Positions 46,933-55,262 of a DNA stretch of 64,000 nt are shown here, piece by piece. This DNA is from Spiractinospora alimapuensis (GTDB lineage Bacteria; Actinomycetota; Actinomycetes; Streptosporangiales; Streptosporangiaceae), in assembly GCF_018437505.1 (NCBI RefSeq), contig NZ_CP072467.1, forward strand, positions 124,001 through 188,000, given 5' to 3'. Positions within the stretch are counted from its first letter, which is position 1; each line of letters begins with the position of its first letter. The notes beneath the pieces are model-generated. The model was not told the DNA's origin. It searched no databases and saw only the letters and a program-made list of their open reading frames with translations. The translations under genes and the position numbers were made by a program.

Positions 46933-48396
46933 ATGGGGTCACAACCGCGGGTCATCGTGGTGGGTGGGGGAGTCTCGGGACTGGTCGCCGCCTACGATCT
47001 GAGCCGTCGTGGGGCCACGGTGACGCTGCTTGAGGGTGCCACCCGTCTCGGTGGAAAGATCGCGACCGTGGAGGTCGCCGGTGTGCCCGCCGACACGGGC
47101 GCGGAGTCGCTCCTCGCCCGTCGCCCCGAGGCCGTGCGTCTGGTCGACGAACTCGGGCTGGGCGAACGGGTCCGCCACCCTGGACCGGCGAGTCCCCGTG
47201 TTCTCAGCCGCGGACGGCTGCGACGCCTGCCGCGTCGCCAGGTCATGGGGGTACCGGCGAGCTGGTGGGACCTCGCCCGCAGCCGTGTCCTCTCACCCCG
47301 CGGTCTGCTGCGCGCCGGGACGGACCGGCTCCGTTCCCCGGTGGCGGACGTCGGTGACGTCTCGGTCCGGGAACTCGTGGGAGGACGACTGGGCCCCGAC
47401 GTCGTCGACCGACTGGTGGAACCCCTCCTCGCCGGCGTGTACGCCGGCCGCGCGGACCGACTGTCCCTCCCGGCCACCGTTCCGGGACTCGCCGACGAGC
47501 TCACGCGCGGCGGCAGCCTCACCGGTGCCGCGGCGCGTATGGCCCGGCGTTCCCGTCAGGCGGCCACCGGCGCACCCGTCTTCGCGGGACTCAGCGGCGG
47601 ACTGGGGGCCCTGGTCGACGCGCTCGCCGACCGGGGAGCAGCCGATATCCGCACCGGATGGAGCGTGCGGGAGCTGGCGCGCACTCCCAACGGGTGGACG
47701 GTGCACGCGCGACAGGTGGGCACCGGGGCCGCCACCGACCTGGAGGCCGACGGGGTGCTGCTCGCCTGCCCTCCCACGCCCGCGGCCCGGCTCCTGGAGC
47801 GGGAGGTCCCTGCCGCCGCGACCGCGTTGGGCGGGATCGACACCGCGAGCATGGCGGTCGTTTCGCTCGCCTACCCGTTGTCCGCCTTCCCCGCCCCGCC
47901 CCGGATGAGCGGTGTCCTGGTTCCCGCCGTCGAGGGCGGAACGGTGAAGGCCATCACCCTCAGCAGTGTGAAGTGGCCGTGGATCGCCGAGGCGTTGCGT
48001 TCGGCGCACCCCGGTGAGGAACTCGTCCTGCTGCGATGCTCGATCGGACGCATTGGCGCGGAGCCGGAGTTACAGGTCGACGACACCGAGCTCCTTCGAC
48101 GCGCGGAGCGGGACCTCGCCCGGATCCTGGGTGTGCGCGGCCGCGGCGTGGACGCCCGCGTGACCCGCTGGGGCGGGGCGCTTCCGCAGTACGACGTCGG
48201 GCACACCGTCCGTGTCCAGGACGCGCGCACGGCCCTGGCCGGACATCGTGGCATCGAGGCGTGCGGCGCGTCCTTCGACGGGGTGGGGATCGCCGCATGT
48301 GTCGCCACCGCGCGCGCCGCCGCCGCCCGCCTCACCGAACAGGTCGGGCTGGGGGAGCCAGCCCACAGGACGAACACGACAGGAGAGACACCGTGA
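46933..48396 (+). CDS. hemY: Coproporphyrinogen III / protoporphyrinogen oxidase
   Basis: FAD-dependent oxidase (HemY/CgoX family) that in HemQ-containing bacteria oxidises coproporphyrinogen III to coproporphyrin III. 487 residues. The FAD motif [19 protein letters not shown] is at the start, followed by [25 protein letters not shown], and the C-terminal FAD-contact segment [22 protein letters not shown] 46933 fits the family start. Its stop overlaps hemQ by GTGA, so the two are translationally coupled. Confidence 0.95.
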   Translation: MGSQPRVIVVGGGVSGLVAAYDLSRRGATVTLLEGATRLGGKIATVEVAGVPADTGAESLLARRPEAVRLVDELGLGERVRHPGPASPRVLSRGRLRRLPRRQVMGVPASWWDLARSRVLSPRGLLRAGTDRLRSPVADVGDVSVRELVGGRLGPDVVDRLVEPLLAGVYAGRADRLSLPATVPGLADELTRGGSLTGAAARMARRSRQAATGAPVFAGLSGGLGALVDALADRGAADIRTGWSVRELARTPNGWTVHARQVGTGAATDLEADGVLLACPPTPAARLLEREVPAAATALGGIDTASMAVVSLAYPLSAFPAPPRMSGVLVPAVEGGTVKAITLSSVKWPWIAEALRSAHPGEELVLLRCSIGRIGAEPELQVDDTELLRRAERDLARILGVRGRGVDARVTRWGGALPQYDVGHTVRVQDARTALAGHRGIEACGASFDGVGIAACVATARAAAARLTEQVGLGEPAHRTNTTGETP

Positions 48397-49097
48397 CAGA
48401 CAAGGCGAGCGTGCCGGACAGTGAGGAGCTCAACGCGCTCATCCGATACACCATGTGGTCGGTGTTCCGCGTGGGTGACCTCTCGGGGCTGGACCGTGGC
48501 GCTCTGGCGGAGGAACTGACGACTTTGGTGGACGCGGCGCGGGACAAGGGTGTGGAAACGCGCGGCATGTACGACATCCAGGGGATGCGGGCCGACGCCG
48601 ACGTCATGTTCTGGTGGACCGGGTCCACCGCGGACGAGCTACAGCGGATGTACACCGACTTTCGGCGTACCGCCCTGGGCCGCGCCGCCACGCCGGTGTG
48701 GTCCGCGGTCGGTCTGCACCGGCCGGCGGAGTTCAACCGGGGCCACGTCCCAGCATTCCTCGCCGGGGAGGAGCCGCGGGACTACCTGTGTGTTTATCCC
48801 TTCGTGCGTTCCTACGAGTGGTATCTGCTTCCCGACGACGAGCGTCGCGCCCTGCTCGCCGAGCACGGCCGGATGGCGGCGCCCTACCCCGACGTTCGCG
48901 CCAACACGGTGTCGACATTCGCCCTGAGCGACTACGAGTGGCTGTTGGCCTTCGAGGCCGACGAGCTGCACCGCCTGGTCGATCTCATGCGTCACCTGCG
49001 GGGAGCGGCCGCGCGCCGCCACACCCGCGAGGAGATCCCGTTCTACACCGGACGCCGCAAGGCGGGCGCGGGAGAACTGGTCGAGGCGCTGCCGTAG
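48393..49097 (+). CDS. hemQ: Hydrogen-peroxide-dependent haem synthase (coproheme decarboxylase)
   Basis: Final enzyme of the coproporphyrin-dependent pathway; decarboxylates coproheme to haem b. 234 residues of the chlorite-dismutase fold. Conserved segments are [28 protein letters not shown] (split), [17 protein letters not shown] with the reactive tyrosine region, and [10 protein letters not shown]. It starts at GTG 48393 with AGGAGAG upstream. Together with HemE, HemY and the ferrochelatase at the window's left edge this shows the Gram-positive haem route. Confidence 0.96.
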   Translation: MTDKASVPDSEELNALIRYTMWSVFRVGDLSGLDRGALAEELTTLVDAARDKGVETRGMYDIQGMRADADVMFWWTGSTADELQRMYTDFRRTALGRAATPVWSAVGLHRPAEFNRGHVPAFLAGEEPRDYLCVYPFVRSYEWYLLPDDERRALLAEHGRMAAPYPDVRANTVSTFALSDYEWLLAFEADELHRLVDLMRHLRGAAARRHTREEIPFYTGRRKAGAGELVEALP

Positions 49098-49104
49098 CCG
49101 GGCA

Positions 49105-49149
49105 CCACGGCGCTCCGGACGCGGCCACACCGGGCGCGGAGCGCCGTGG
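49105..49149. terminator. Bidirectional terminator between hemQ and pssA
   Basis: A 13 bp perfect stem, 49105-49117 (CCACGGCGCTCCG) with 49137-49149, and a 19-base loop, between two converging genes. No T-run on either side. Confidence 0.8.
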
Positions 49150-49188
49150 GTCGGTGGTGCCCTCGGGCCGCCCGCGCTCGTCCTGTCC

Positions 49189-50061
49189 TCAGGCTGTCGC
49201 CGGGTCGGCCTCGGGGTCGTCGCCGGGGAACGGAGGGAGGTCGGCGGTGTCCTCGTCCTCGTCGTCCCTGGCGCCGTGCCTGCGGGTCACCACCACGTAG
49301 ACGGGGACCGCGAGTAGGAGCAGAAGCACGAAACCGGCGCCGGAGTAGAGCAGGATCTCACCGAACGGGAAGTTCACCGCCCACGCCACGATGCAGACGA
49401 TGCCGCCCAGGATCAGCGCGAACGACGCGAACGCGAGCCGACCCTTGGGTTTGGGGTACTCGATCCGGCTGACCATGAGCCAGGCGACGGCGAGGATCGC
49501 GACGGCGCCGACCAGCATCGGCGGGTCGAGCAGCACGATGACGATCACGGACATCGCGCCGAACGGGCTCGGCAGACCGATGAAGTAGTCGCTGCCCGGT
49601 GCCTGGGCCGAGAAACGCGCCAGGCGTACCACGACCGCGAGGAGAACGCCCGCGGCGGCGGCCACGGCGAATCCCCCCTGGATGCCGGCGCCGAGCGCGC
49701 CCCAGGTGACGACGAAGAACGCCGGAGCGAAGCCGAAACTGATCACGTCGGCCAGGTTGTCCAGTTCCGCGCCCATCCCGCTGCCGCCGAGCTTGCGCGC
49801 CACCCGGCCGTCGAAGAGGTCGAACGCGGTGGCGATCAGCAACAGCGCGACCGCCGCGGCGACTCCGCTGCGTTCCAACGGGCCGACCGACTCGGGAGAG
49901 AAGTGACTGACCTGGGCCGCGGCCAGGGCCCAGACCGCCATGAAACCGCACAGGGCGTTGCCGAGCGTGAGGTAGTCGGCGACGACGAGGCGCAGCGGAG
50001 CGTCCGGCGCCTCGCCGTTGTCCCCGCCCGCCTCGGCGTAGCCTTCCTCAGTCGAGGTCAA
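49189..50061 (-). CDS. pssA: CDP-diacylglycerol-serine O-phosphatidyltransferase
   Basis: Makes phosphatidylserine from CDP-diacylglycerol and serine at the membrane. 290 residues with about seven or eight helices. The CDP-alcohol phosphotransferase signature is DLFDGRVARKL then GAELDNLADVISFG, containing all Asp residues of the DGxxAR...GxxxDxxxD motif. The start is TTG 50061 with AGGAGAG 7 bases upstream, overlapping the psd gene by 14 bp. With psd it forms the phosphatidylethanolamine pathway. A low-complexity acidic tail closes the protein. Confidence 0.94.
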   Translation of the reverse strand: MTSTEEGYAEAGGDNGEAPDAPLRLVVADYLTLGNALCGFMAVWALAAAQVSHFSPESVGPLERSGVAAAVALLLIATAFDLFDGRVARKLGGSGMGAELDNLADVISFGFAPAFFVVTWGALGAGIQGGFAVAAAAGVLLAVVVRLARFSAQAPGSDYFIGLPSPFGAMSVIVIVLLDPPMLVGAVAILAVAWLMVSRIEYPKPKGRLAFASFALILGGIVCIVAWAVNFPFGEILLYSGAGFVLLLLLAVPVYVVVTRRHGARDDEDEDTADLPPFPGDDPEADPATA

Positions 50062-50698
50062 GTCGTGACTCTCCTGCCCACACCCGTTGGCCCACCGCGA
50101 CCGCCGGCGTGACACCGGCGGGCAGGTACACGTCGACCCGTGACCCGAAGCGGATGAGTCCGATGCGTTCACCGCGCGCCACCTGACGTCGCGGCCGGTG
50201 GTAGGGAACGATGCGGCGGACCATCGCACCGGCGATCTGGACCACGGTGAGTTCGCCGATCTCGGTGTCGAAGGTCCACACCACCCGCTCATTGCGTTCG
50301 CTGTCCTTGTCGAACGCCGGCTTGAACCCGCCAGGGCGGTGCTCGACCGACACGACCCGCCCGGCGATGGGGGCACGGTTCACGTGGACGTTGAGCGGGT
50401 TCATGAACACCGCGATCCGGGTGCGCCCGTCGGGCCGCGCGTCCACACTCTGGACGACACCGTCGGCGGCGGACACCAGGCCACCACCCCGCGGATGGCG
50501 CTCGGGGTCGCGGAAGAACCACGCCATGGCCGCGGCGAGACCGACGAACGGCACCGCGAGCAGGGTGCGCCGCCGTGACCCGCGGCTGGCGCCGACGGCG
50601 GCGCCAGCCGCGATCACAGCGGGCACGAGCCACGGCGCGGAGCCGCGTGCCATACCGAAACGCGGCATAGGTGTGCTTGAGGGGACGTCGTCGCTCAT
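50048..50698 (-). CDS. psd: Phosphatidylserine decarboxylase (short, archaeal-type)
   Basis: Pyruvoyl enzyme converting phosphatidylserine to phosphatidylethanolamine; 216 residues. One membrane segment is near residues 25-62. FFRDPERHP, FMNPLNVHVNRAPI and the self-cleavage site IRFGSRVDVYLP are visible; cleavage before the Ser of FGSR would create the pyruvoyl group. First gene of a two-gene operon with pssA. Confidence 0.94.
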   Translation of the reverse strand: MSDDVPSSTPMPRFGMARGSAPWLVPAVIAAGAAVGASRGSRRRTLLAVPFVGLAAAMAWFFRDPERHPRGGGLVSAADGVVQSVDARPDGRTRIAVFMNPLNVHVNRAPIAGRVVSVEHRPGGFKPAFDKDSERNERVVWTFDTEIGELTVVQIAGAMVRRIVPYHRPRRQVARGERIGLIRFGSRVDVYLPAGVTPAVAVGQRVWAGESRLDLD

Positions 50699-50752
50699 CG
50701 AGTGCTTTCGCGGTTGGTGGGGGCGGATGTGCTTCTCGGGCCGGCCAGGATC

Positions 50753-51172
50753 CTAGGCCACGGAGTCTTCCTCCAGTGTCAAGGCTATGGAGTTGATGCA
50801 ATAGCGGTCGTCGGTCGGCGTCGCGTATCCCTCGCCGTGGAAGACGTGGCCCAGGTGGGAGTCGCACCGGGCGCAGCGAACCTCTGTTCGCACCATGCCC
50901 ATGGAGCTGTCCTCGTGCAGGGTCACGGCCTCACTCTCCGAGGGCTCGAAGAAACTCGGCCACCCACAGTGTGAGTCGAACTTGGTCTCGCTGCGGAACA
51001 GCTCGGCGCCGCAGGCACGGCATCGGTACACCCCGACCGTCGAGGTGGAGACGTAGTCGCCGCTCCACGGACGCTCCGTGGCCCCCTGCCGCAGGACGGC
51101 GTACTCCTGTGGCGCGAGCCGCGAGCGCCACTCCTCATCGGAACGAGAGATGGGATTCGACGTTTCATCCAT
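50753..51172 (-). CDS. msrB: Peptide-methionine (R)-S-oxide reductase
   Basis: Repairs oxidised methionine (R-sulfoxide) using thioredoxin. 139 residues. Zinc ligands are C51, C54, C100 and C103; the catalytic cysteine is C125 in RYCINSIAL. SHCGWPSFF and HLGHVFHGEG are the other conserved motifs. I begin at ATG 51172, which gives the normal family length; the frame is open to 51325. No signal peptide, so cytoplasmic. It stands alone. Confidence 0.96.
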   Translation of the reverse strand: MDETSNPISRSDEEWRSRLAPQEYAVLRQGATERPWSGDYVSTSTVGVYRCRACGAELFRSETKFDSHCGWPSFFEPSESEAVTLHEDSSMGMVRTEVRCARCDSHLGHVFHGEGYATPTDDRYCINSIALTLEEDSVA

Positions 51173-51522
51173 GTATGAGACGCTACCGGTCTTCCTACGA
51201 ATGTGCTTCGCCCCGCAACACGTTTCGCACCACCGAGGCCGACTCACATTGTCGCCCGCGCGACGTGCGCCACGACACGGGGGACCTCCAAGAGCGGTGT
51301 GATTCTCCTCGGACGTGTGACCCACCGTCGGGCGCGAATCGGGCGAGCCCCCCCGAAAGGCGGCGCCCGCGGTGGGTTCCGCATCCGGTCAGTCGAGCTC
51401 GTGCGGGAACCCATCAGTGATGACTACGCGGAGTCAATGAATGATGACCGATATGGCATGGTTTTTTCTTAACGACCGCGTTGCCCCGATCTGGGGTGGG
51501 GTAGGGGCCCAGAAGGAAGCCA
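51173..51522. other. Divergent intergenic region
   Basis: The 350 bp between msrB and the membrane-protein gene show no supported gene. A locally AT-rich patch at 51430-51475 (with a TTTTTTCTTAA tract) is the most promoter-like part. Confidence 0.45.
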
Positions 51523-52191
51523 ATGCGGTTGGGGGCGGTGGAGTACAGGATGCTGGTGGCCTACCGGCAAGTGTTCCCGCGTCGATGGAGCGCGGTAAGG
51601 GACCGGACCAGAGACAACCGACTGAACCGACTGATCCGACAACTCTCGCGCCGGATACGTGGCAGCACGCACGCGGAGGGCGCGCCTTCCGACGACCAGA
51701 CGGTGTCCTGGGGTCGGACGCTGTGGAACGCCTCCCGGACGACCATCCTGCGTGCCGCCCGCGCCGGGCGGGACAGCTCCGCCAGAGGGCGGGCCGTGGC
51801 CAGGTCGGCCGCCTCGACGATGACCCGTCTGGCGTCGAGGATCCGCCCACGGCCCCTGGGAGACGGCGCGGTCGTCGCCGTTCTGGGGGTGGTCACTCTG
51901 GCGATGCTGGCCGTGTCGCTCACCATGGCCTTCGTGCTCTCCGCCTGGCTGCGGACCTCGCCCGGCGACGTCCTGCTCGCCGCCGGTTCGGCCGTGACCG
52001 TCGGGATCCTGTTCATGGTGGTGATGTTCCTGGTGTTCGCGTCGAAGGATCGCACCGTGCGACGCGGACGGTCTTCCCACGTCGGCACCGAGATCGCCAC
52101 TCGGGACGGCGCCGCCCGGACGCGTCGGGCGAGGCGGCCCCGCGCCAAGGACGATTCCGGTCAGTCCACAGGAGTCGCCGACGCGGCCTGA
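51523..52191 (+). CDS. Hypothetical membrane protein
   Basis: A protein of about 222 residues with a long basic N-terminal half, then two hydrophobic helices (GAVVAVLGVVTLAMLAVSLT region and GSAVTVGILFMVVMFLVFAS), and a basic tail. I do not recognise a family. The start may be 51550 (MLVAYRQ), which has GGAG 8 bases upstream. The high positive charge on both sides of the helix pair suggests both ends are cytoplasmic. It overlaps the convergent RibD-like gene by 31 bp. Confidence 0.6.
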   Translation: MRLGAVEYRMLVAYRQVFPRRWSAVRDRTRDNRLNRLIRQLSRRIRGSTHAEGAPSDDQTVSWGRTLWNASRTTILRAARAGRDSSARGRAVARSAASTMTRLASRIRPRPLGDGAVVAVLGVVTLAMLAVSLTMAFVLSAWLRTSPGDVLLAAGSAVTVGILFMVVMFLVFASKDRTVRRGRSSHVGTEIATRDGAARTRRARRPRAKDDSGQSTGVADAA

Positions 52192-52931
52192 GGCCGAAGG
52201 TAGCGGAGGAAGAGAGCGTCCTCCGCGGTGAGGACCTCGGAGAGCGTGAGTCGATGTGTGGTGGTGGCCCCGCCGGAGAGAATGCGCGGCGCGTCACCGC
52301 CACACAGCGTCGGACTGAGCGTCAGGCACAGCTCGTCCACGACGTCCGCGGCGCTGAACTCCGCCAGGAGCCGCGGACCGCCCTCGCACAGGACACGGGA
52401 CAAACCGAGCTCGGCGAGCGCGGCGACGGCCGCCGACGGTTCCACGTCCGTCTCGCCGGCCACCACCACATCGGCGTGACGCGCCATCTCCGCCCGGCGT
52501 TCCCGCGGGGCCCGCTCCGTGGTCAAAACGACGGTACGCGCGTCCTCCGGCGCGTCGCGCCACAGTTCGGGGTGGATATCCAGGCCGCGCGTGACCACCG
52601 CGATCCGTGGAGTCCGGGGACGTCCCGCACGCACTCCCGCCCATACCTCCCGAGGGCGCACCGGCCGATACCCCTCGGTCCGCGCCGTGGCGGCGCCCAC
52701 CACCACGACGTCGCTCAACCCCCGCAGTGCGGCCAGCACCGCCCGGTCCGCCGCCGAGGAGAGTCCCCGCGACCGGCCCTCCGCGTCCCACGCGGCACCG
52801 TCCACGCTGGACACCATGTTCGCCCGCACCCACGGCCGATCGAGCCCCACGGGATAGGCGTACACGTCGGTGGGAGCGAGTCCCACCCCGGGCTGGGGTA
52901 TGAGGCGCTGCAACGTCGGAGTGTCACTCAC
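52161..52931 (-). CDS. RibD C-terminal/dihydrofolate-reductase-like pyrimidine reductase
   Basis: NADPH-dependent reductase fold of 256 residues. Landmarks are WVRANMVSSVDGAAWDAEGRSRGLS, LRGLSDVVVVGAATARTEGY, LCEGGPRLLAEF and LSPTLCGGDAPRIL. Stand-alone RibD_C proteins are common in actinobacteria and are not always in riboflavin synthesis. No riboflavin gene is nearby, so the substrate is open. GTG start at 52931 is the only one giving the family N-terminus; its ribosome site is weak. Confidence 0.85.
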   Translation of the reverse strand: MSDTPTLQRLIPQPGVGLAPTDVYAYPVGLDRPWVRANMVSSVDGAAWDAEGRSRGLSSAADRAVLAALRGLSDVVVVGAATARTEGYRPVRPREVWAGVRAGRPRTPRIAVVTRGLDIHPELWRDAPEDARTVVLTTERAPRERRAEMARHADVVVAGETDVEPSAAVAALAELGLSRVLCEGGPRLLAEFSAADVVDELCLTLSPTLCGGDAPRILSGGATTTHRLTLSEVLTAEDALFLRYLRPQAASATPVD

Positions 52932-53437
52932 CCGAGTGAGCGTAGACCACGCGATCCCAGGACTCCCACGAAGGCCACGCCCCGCGCGGCTCACCGGTGT
53001 GTGTCCACCCGGTGTGTGTCCACGACCGAAGTGGGGAGAGAAGCTCCGGCCGAAACCACGCCATGGGCGTGCGTATCGCGACCCCTGTCGTTGGGCGTTC
53101 GGAGGACGTGCCTCCCGCGCACCGCCCTGTGGCGAGGTGTGGCGCCTCGGCGGGGTGCGTGGGCCCCGCAGAGCGGGGCGAGTACTCGCTCGGCCCGTCC
53201 GCTTGGCCACGCGACCTCTCCCGCCGCCGCGTGCCGGTCGGTCGCGACACCCCAACGAGAGTCAGTGGGGGGCGGGTTCGTCGGAGGCACCGCGCACCCC
53301 GATCGCGGAGCGGCTCGCGTGGGGATGGGTCGTTCCGGTCGCCGACGAGCGTTGGGGGTGATCCGGTCCCCGCGGTGACGGGGGTCGGGAACCAGCGAAA
53401 GCACGGCCACCGACGGCCACACGTGGCCTCAAGGCGA
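52932..53437. other. Intergenic region with a short tandem repeat
   Basis: No supported gene in these 506 bp. A 15 bp unit, CCGGTGTGTGTCCAC, occurs twice in direct tandem at 52994-53023. The rest is GC-rich sequence with unconvincing frames. Confidence 0.45.
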
Positions 53438-54238
53438 TCAGTGGCCGTCGGCGAGAACGTCGAGCCTGCCGCCTCGACGGGTCGAGACCGTTTGTCGGTA
53501 GCGGTCGACGATGACGTCGGCGACGTGGGGATGCGCCCCCAGAGGGGCCGAGACGGCGTCGGCGGCGCCGAGGTCCGCCTCGTGGGCGATTCGGTCGGCG
53601 AAGACCCCGTCGGCGAGCAGGTAGCGCGCTACGGCGACGCGGCTCGCGCCGGCGCGGCGGCGGTCGCCGACGGCCTCCCGCGGAGTGGGGGAGGCCATGG
53701 AGGCGTGGGCGGCCACGACGCTGTGCCAGTGCCCGGGCGCCATGAGGGCGGCGGCGACACTCTCCACGGTGCGCAGCGCCTCCGGGTCGCTCGAGCCGGC
53801 TCCGGCCAGGACCACCGCGGTTCGTGGGTCGGGGAGCACCCCTACCTCCGCCAGGCGGTCGTTCACGGCCCGCTCGAGCAGGAAATGGGGACCAAGGGGG
53901 GCCGCGAGGCGGAGGTCCAACCACGGCCGGTCGGCGCGGACGCGCTCCAGGAGTCTGGGGAGGTCCACCTTGCTGTGGTAAGCCGCTGTCAACAACGTCG
54001 GCATCACCACGACCTCACCAGCGCCCCGGACGGCCAGACCGCGCGCGGCGGTCGCGGGGTCGGGCGCCTGGTGGTCGAGGTAGGAGACACGCACGGGGAC
54101 ATGGGGCAGGCGCTGTCGGACCTGAGCGAACAGGGTGGCGACGGTGTCCGCCGAGCGTGGGTCACGACTGCCGTGCGCGACGGCGAGGAGGGGAGGGGCC
54201 CCGTCGAGGGGTTCCCCTGTGGGTGGTCCGGCGGGCAC
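53438..54238 (-). CDS. CbiX/SirB-type sirohydrochlorin chelatase-like protein
   Basis: Class II chelatase family, 266 residues, with two repeats. LLAVAHGSRDPRSADTVATL holds the metal-binding His in the first repeat; the second half has VVLAGAGSSDPEALRTVE. Members insert iron (or cobalt) into sirohydrochlorin. Since siroheme is the cofactor of the sulfite reductase upstream, making siroheme is the likely role. GTG start at 54238 behind GGAGG. It is 116 bp downstream of cysH in the same orientation. Confidence 0.87.
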   Translation of the reverse strand: MPAGPPTGEPLDGAPPLLAVAHGSRDPRSADTVATLFAQVRQRLPHVPVRVSYLDHQAPDPATAARGLAVRGAGEVVVMPTLLTAAYHSKVDLPRLLERVRADRPWLDLRLAAPLGPHFLLERAVNDRLAEVGVLPDPRTAVVLAGAGSSDPEALRTVESVAAALMAPGHWHSVVAAHASMASPTPREAVGDRRRAGASRVAVARYLLADGVFADRIAHEADLGAADAVSAPLGAHPHVADVIVDRYRQTVSTRRGGRLDVLADGH

Positions 54239-54354
54239 GGGGCACCTCCGTGGACGGCCCTGGGGTCGCCAGGGCGGACGACGTCTGATCGGATGGGTGA
54301 GGCGCCGACGCGCGTGGACACCTCACCCCACCGTCTATCGGGACGGCCTCGTGT

Positions 54355-55047
54355 TCACCGGTGGATCCCACACTCCGTCTTGCCGGTACCGGACCACCGT
54401 CCGCTGCGCGGGTCGGCCCCCGCGGCGACCCGGGACGTACAGGGTTGGCAGCCGATCGACGGATAGCCGTCGTCACGCAGGGGATTGACCAGCACTCGGT
54501 GTTCGGCGACGTATTCGTCGACGTCGGCCTGGGACCAGTGCGCGATCGGGTTCACCTTCACCATCCTCCGACGCGCGTCCCACTCCACGACCTCGACGTC
54601 GGCCCGGGTCGCGGACTCCTCACGCCGGATCCCACTGATCCACGCCTCGTAGGGCCCAAGCGCGGCCCGCAGAGGTTCGACCTTGCGAAGATGGCAGCAG
54701 AGGCCCGGGTCGCGCCCGTGGAGTCGGGGGCCGAGGTCCCGATCCTGCTCGGCGACGGAACGACTCGGCCGCACGGATACCACGTTCACCGGGTACACGG
54801 CCGCGACCGCGTCCCGGGTTCCGATGGTTTCCGGGAAGTGGTACCCGGTGTCCAGGAACAGGACGTCGATCCCCGGGATCACGCGCGACACGATGTCGAC
54901 CATGAGGGAGTCCGCCATCGACGCGGTCATGCAGACCCGGTCCCCAAAGGTGTCGGCGGCCCAACGCACGATCTCTCGCGTGTCGGCGCCGTCGAGCCGG
55001 GCCGCCGCCTTGGCGGCCAGATCCGCCCGGTCCAGTGTTGACGTCAC
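54355..55047 (-). CDS. cysH: Phosphoadenylyl/adenylyl-sulfate reductase
   Basis: Reduces activated sulfate (APS or PAPS) to sulfite with thioredoxin. 230 residues. FLDTGYHFPET and the PAPS-loop-like WISGIRREES are present, with GLCCHLRKVEPL, GCQPCT and the final ECGIH. The CC...CxxC cysteine set means a [4Fe-4S] enzyme, which usually prefers APS. GTG start at 55047 with GGAGG upstream overlaps the small zinc-ribbon gene by GTGA. Second step of the operon's sulfur route. Confidence 0.95.
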   Translation of the reverse strand: MTSTLDRADLAAKAAARLDGADTREIVRWAADTFGDRVCMTASMADSLMVDIVSRVIPGIDVLFLDTGYHFPETIGTRDAVAAVYPVNVVSVRPSRSVAEQDRDLGPRLHGRDPGLCCHLRKVEPLRAALGPYEAWISGIRREESATRADVEVVEWDARRRMVKVNPIAHWSQADVDEYVAEHRVLVNPLRDDGYPSIGCQPCTSRVAAGADPRSGRWSGTGKTECGIHR

Positions 55048-55253
55048 CGCGATTCCTCCGTTCGGTGGTCGTGGGACTCGGTCACGCCGTTGAGGTCGGC
55101 GGCGCTGAGCCCCACGAACGAGACCCGGAAGACCCGCACGCAGGAACCGCACAGCCACGCGTAGCCCGCGCCGGTCCGCCCGTCGCCCTCGTGCGGGCGC
55201 AGGTCCTCGTCCCCGCAGTAGGGGCAGTAGAAAGGTGTGGCCCGTCCAGACAT
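55044..55253 (-). CDS. Small zinc-ribbon protein of the sulfur operon
   Basis: A 69-residue protein with two CxxC pairs, YCPYCGDEDLRP and WLCGSCVRVF, forming one probable zinc ribbon, then a soluble tail. It is sandwiched between the sulfite reductase and cysH, overlapping cysH by GTGA. A similar small gene occurs at this position in other actinobacterial cys operons as I recall. A role in electron transfer or enzyme maturation is possible but unproven. Confidence 0.75.
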   Translation of the reverse strand: MSGRATPFYCPYCGDEDLRPHEGDGRTGAGYAWLCGSCVRVFRVSFVGLSAADLNGVTESHDHRTEESR

Positions 55254-55262
55254 CGTCCCTCC

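Noticed and set aside
52994-53023. Tandem 15 bp repeat taken as a possible CRISPR or iteron
   Set aside because: Only two copies and no spacer structure; likely simple duplication.
51441-53378. 645-codon plus-strand frame
   Set aside because: Crosses the hypothetical membrane-protein gene and the whole opposing RibD-like gene, with Arg/Pro-rich nonsense sequence.
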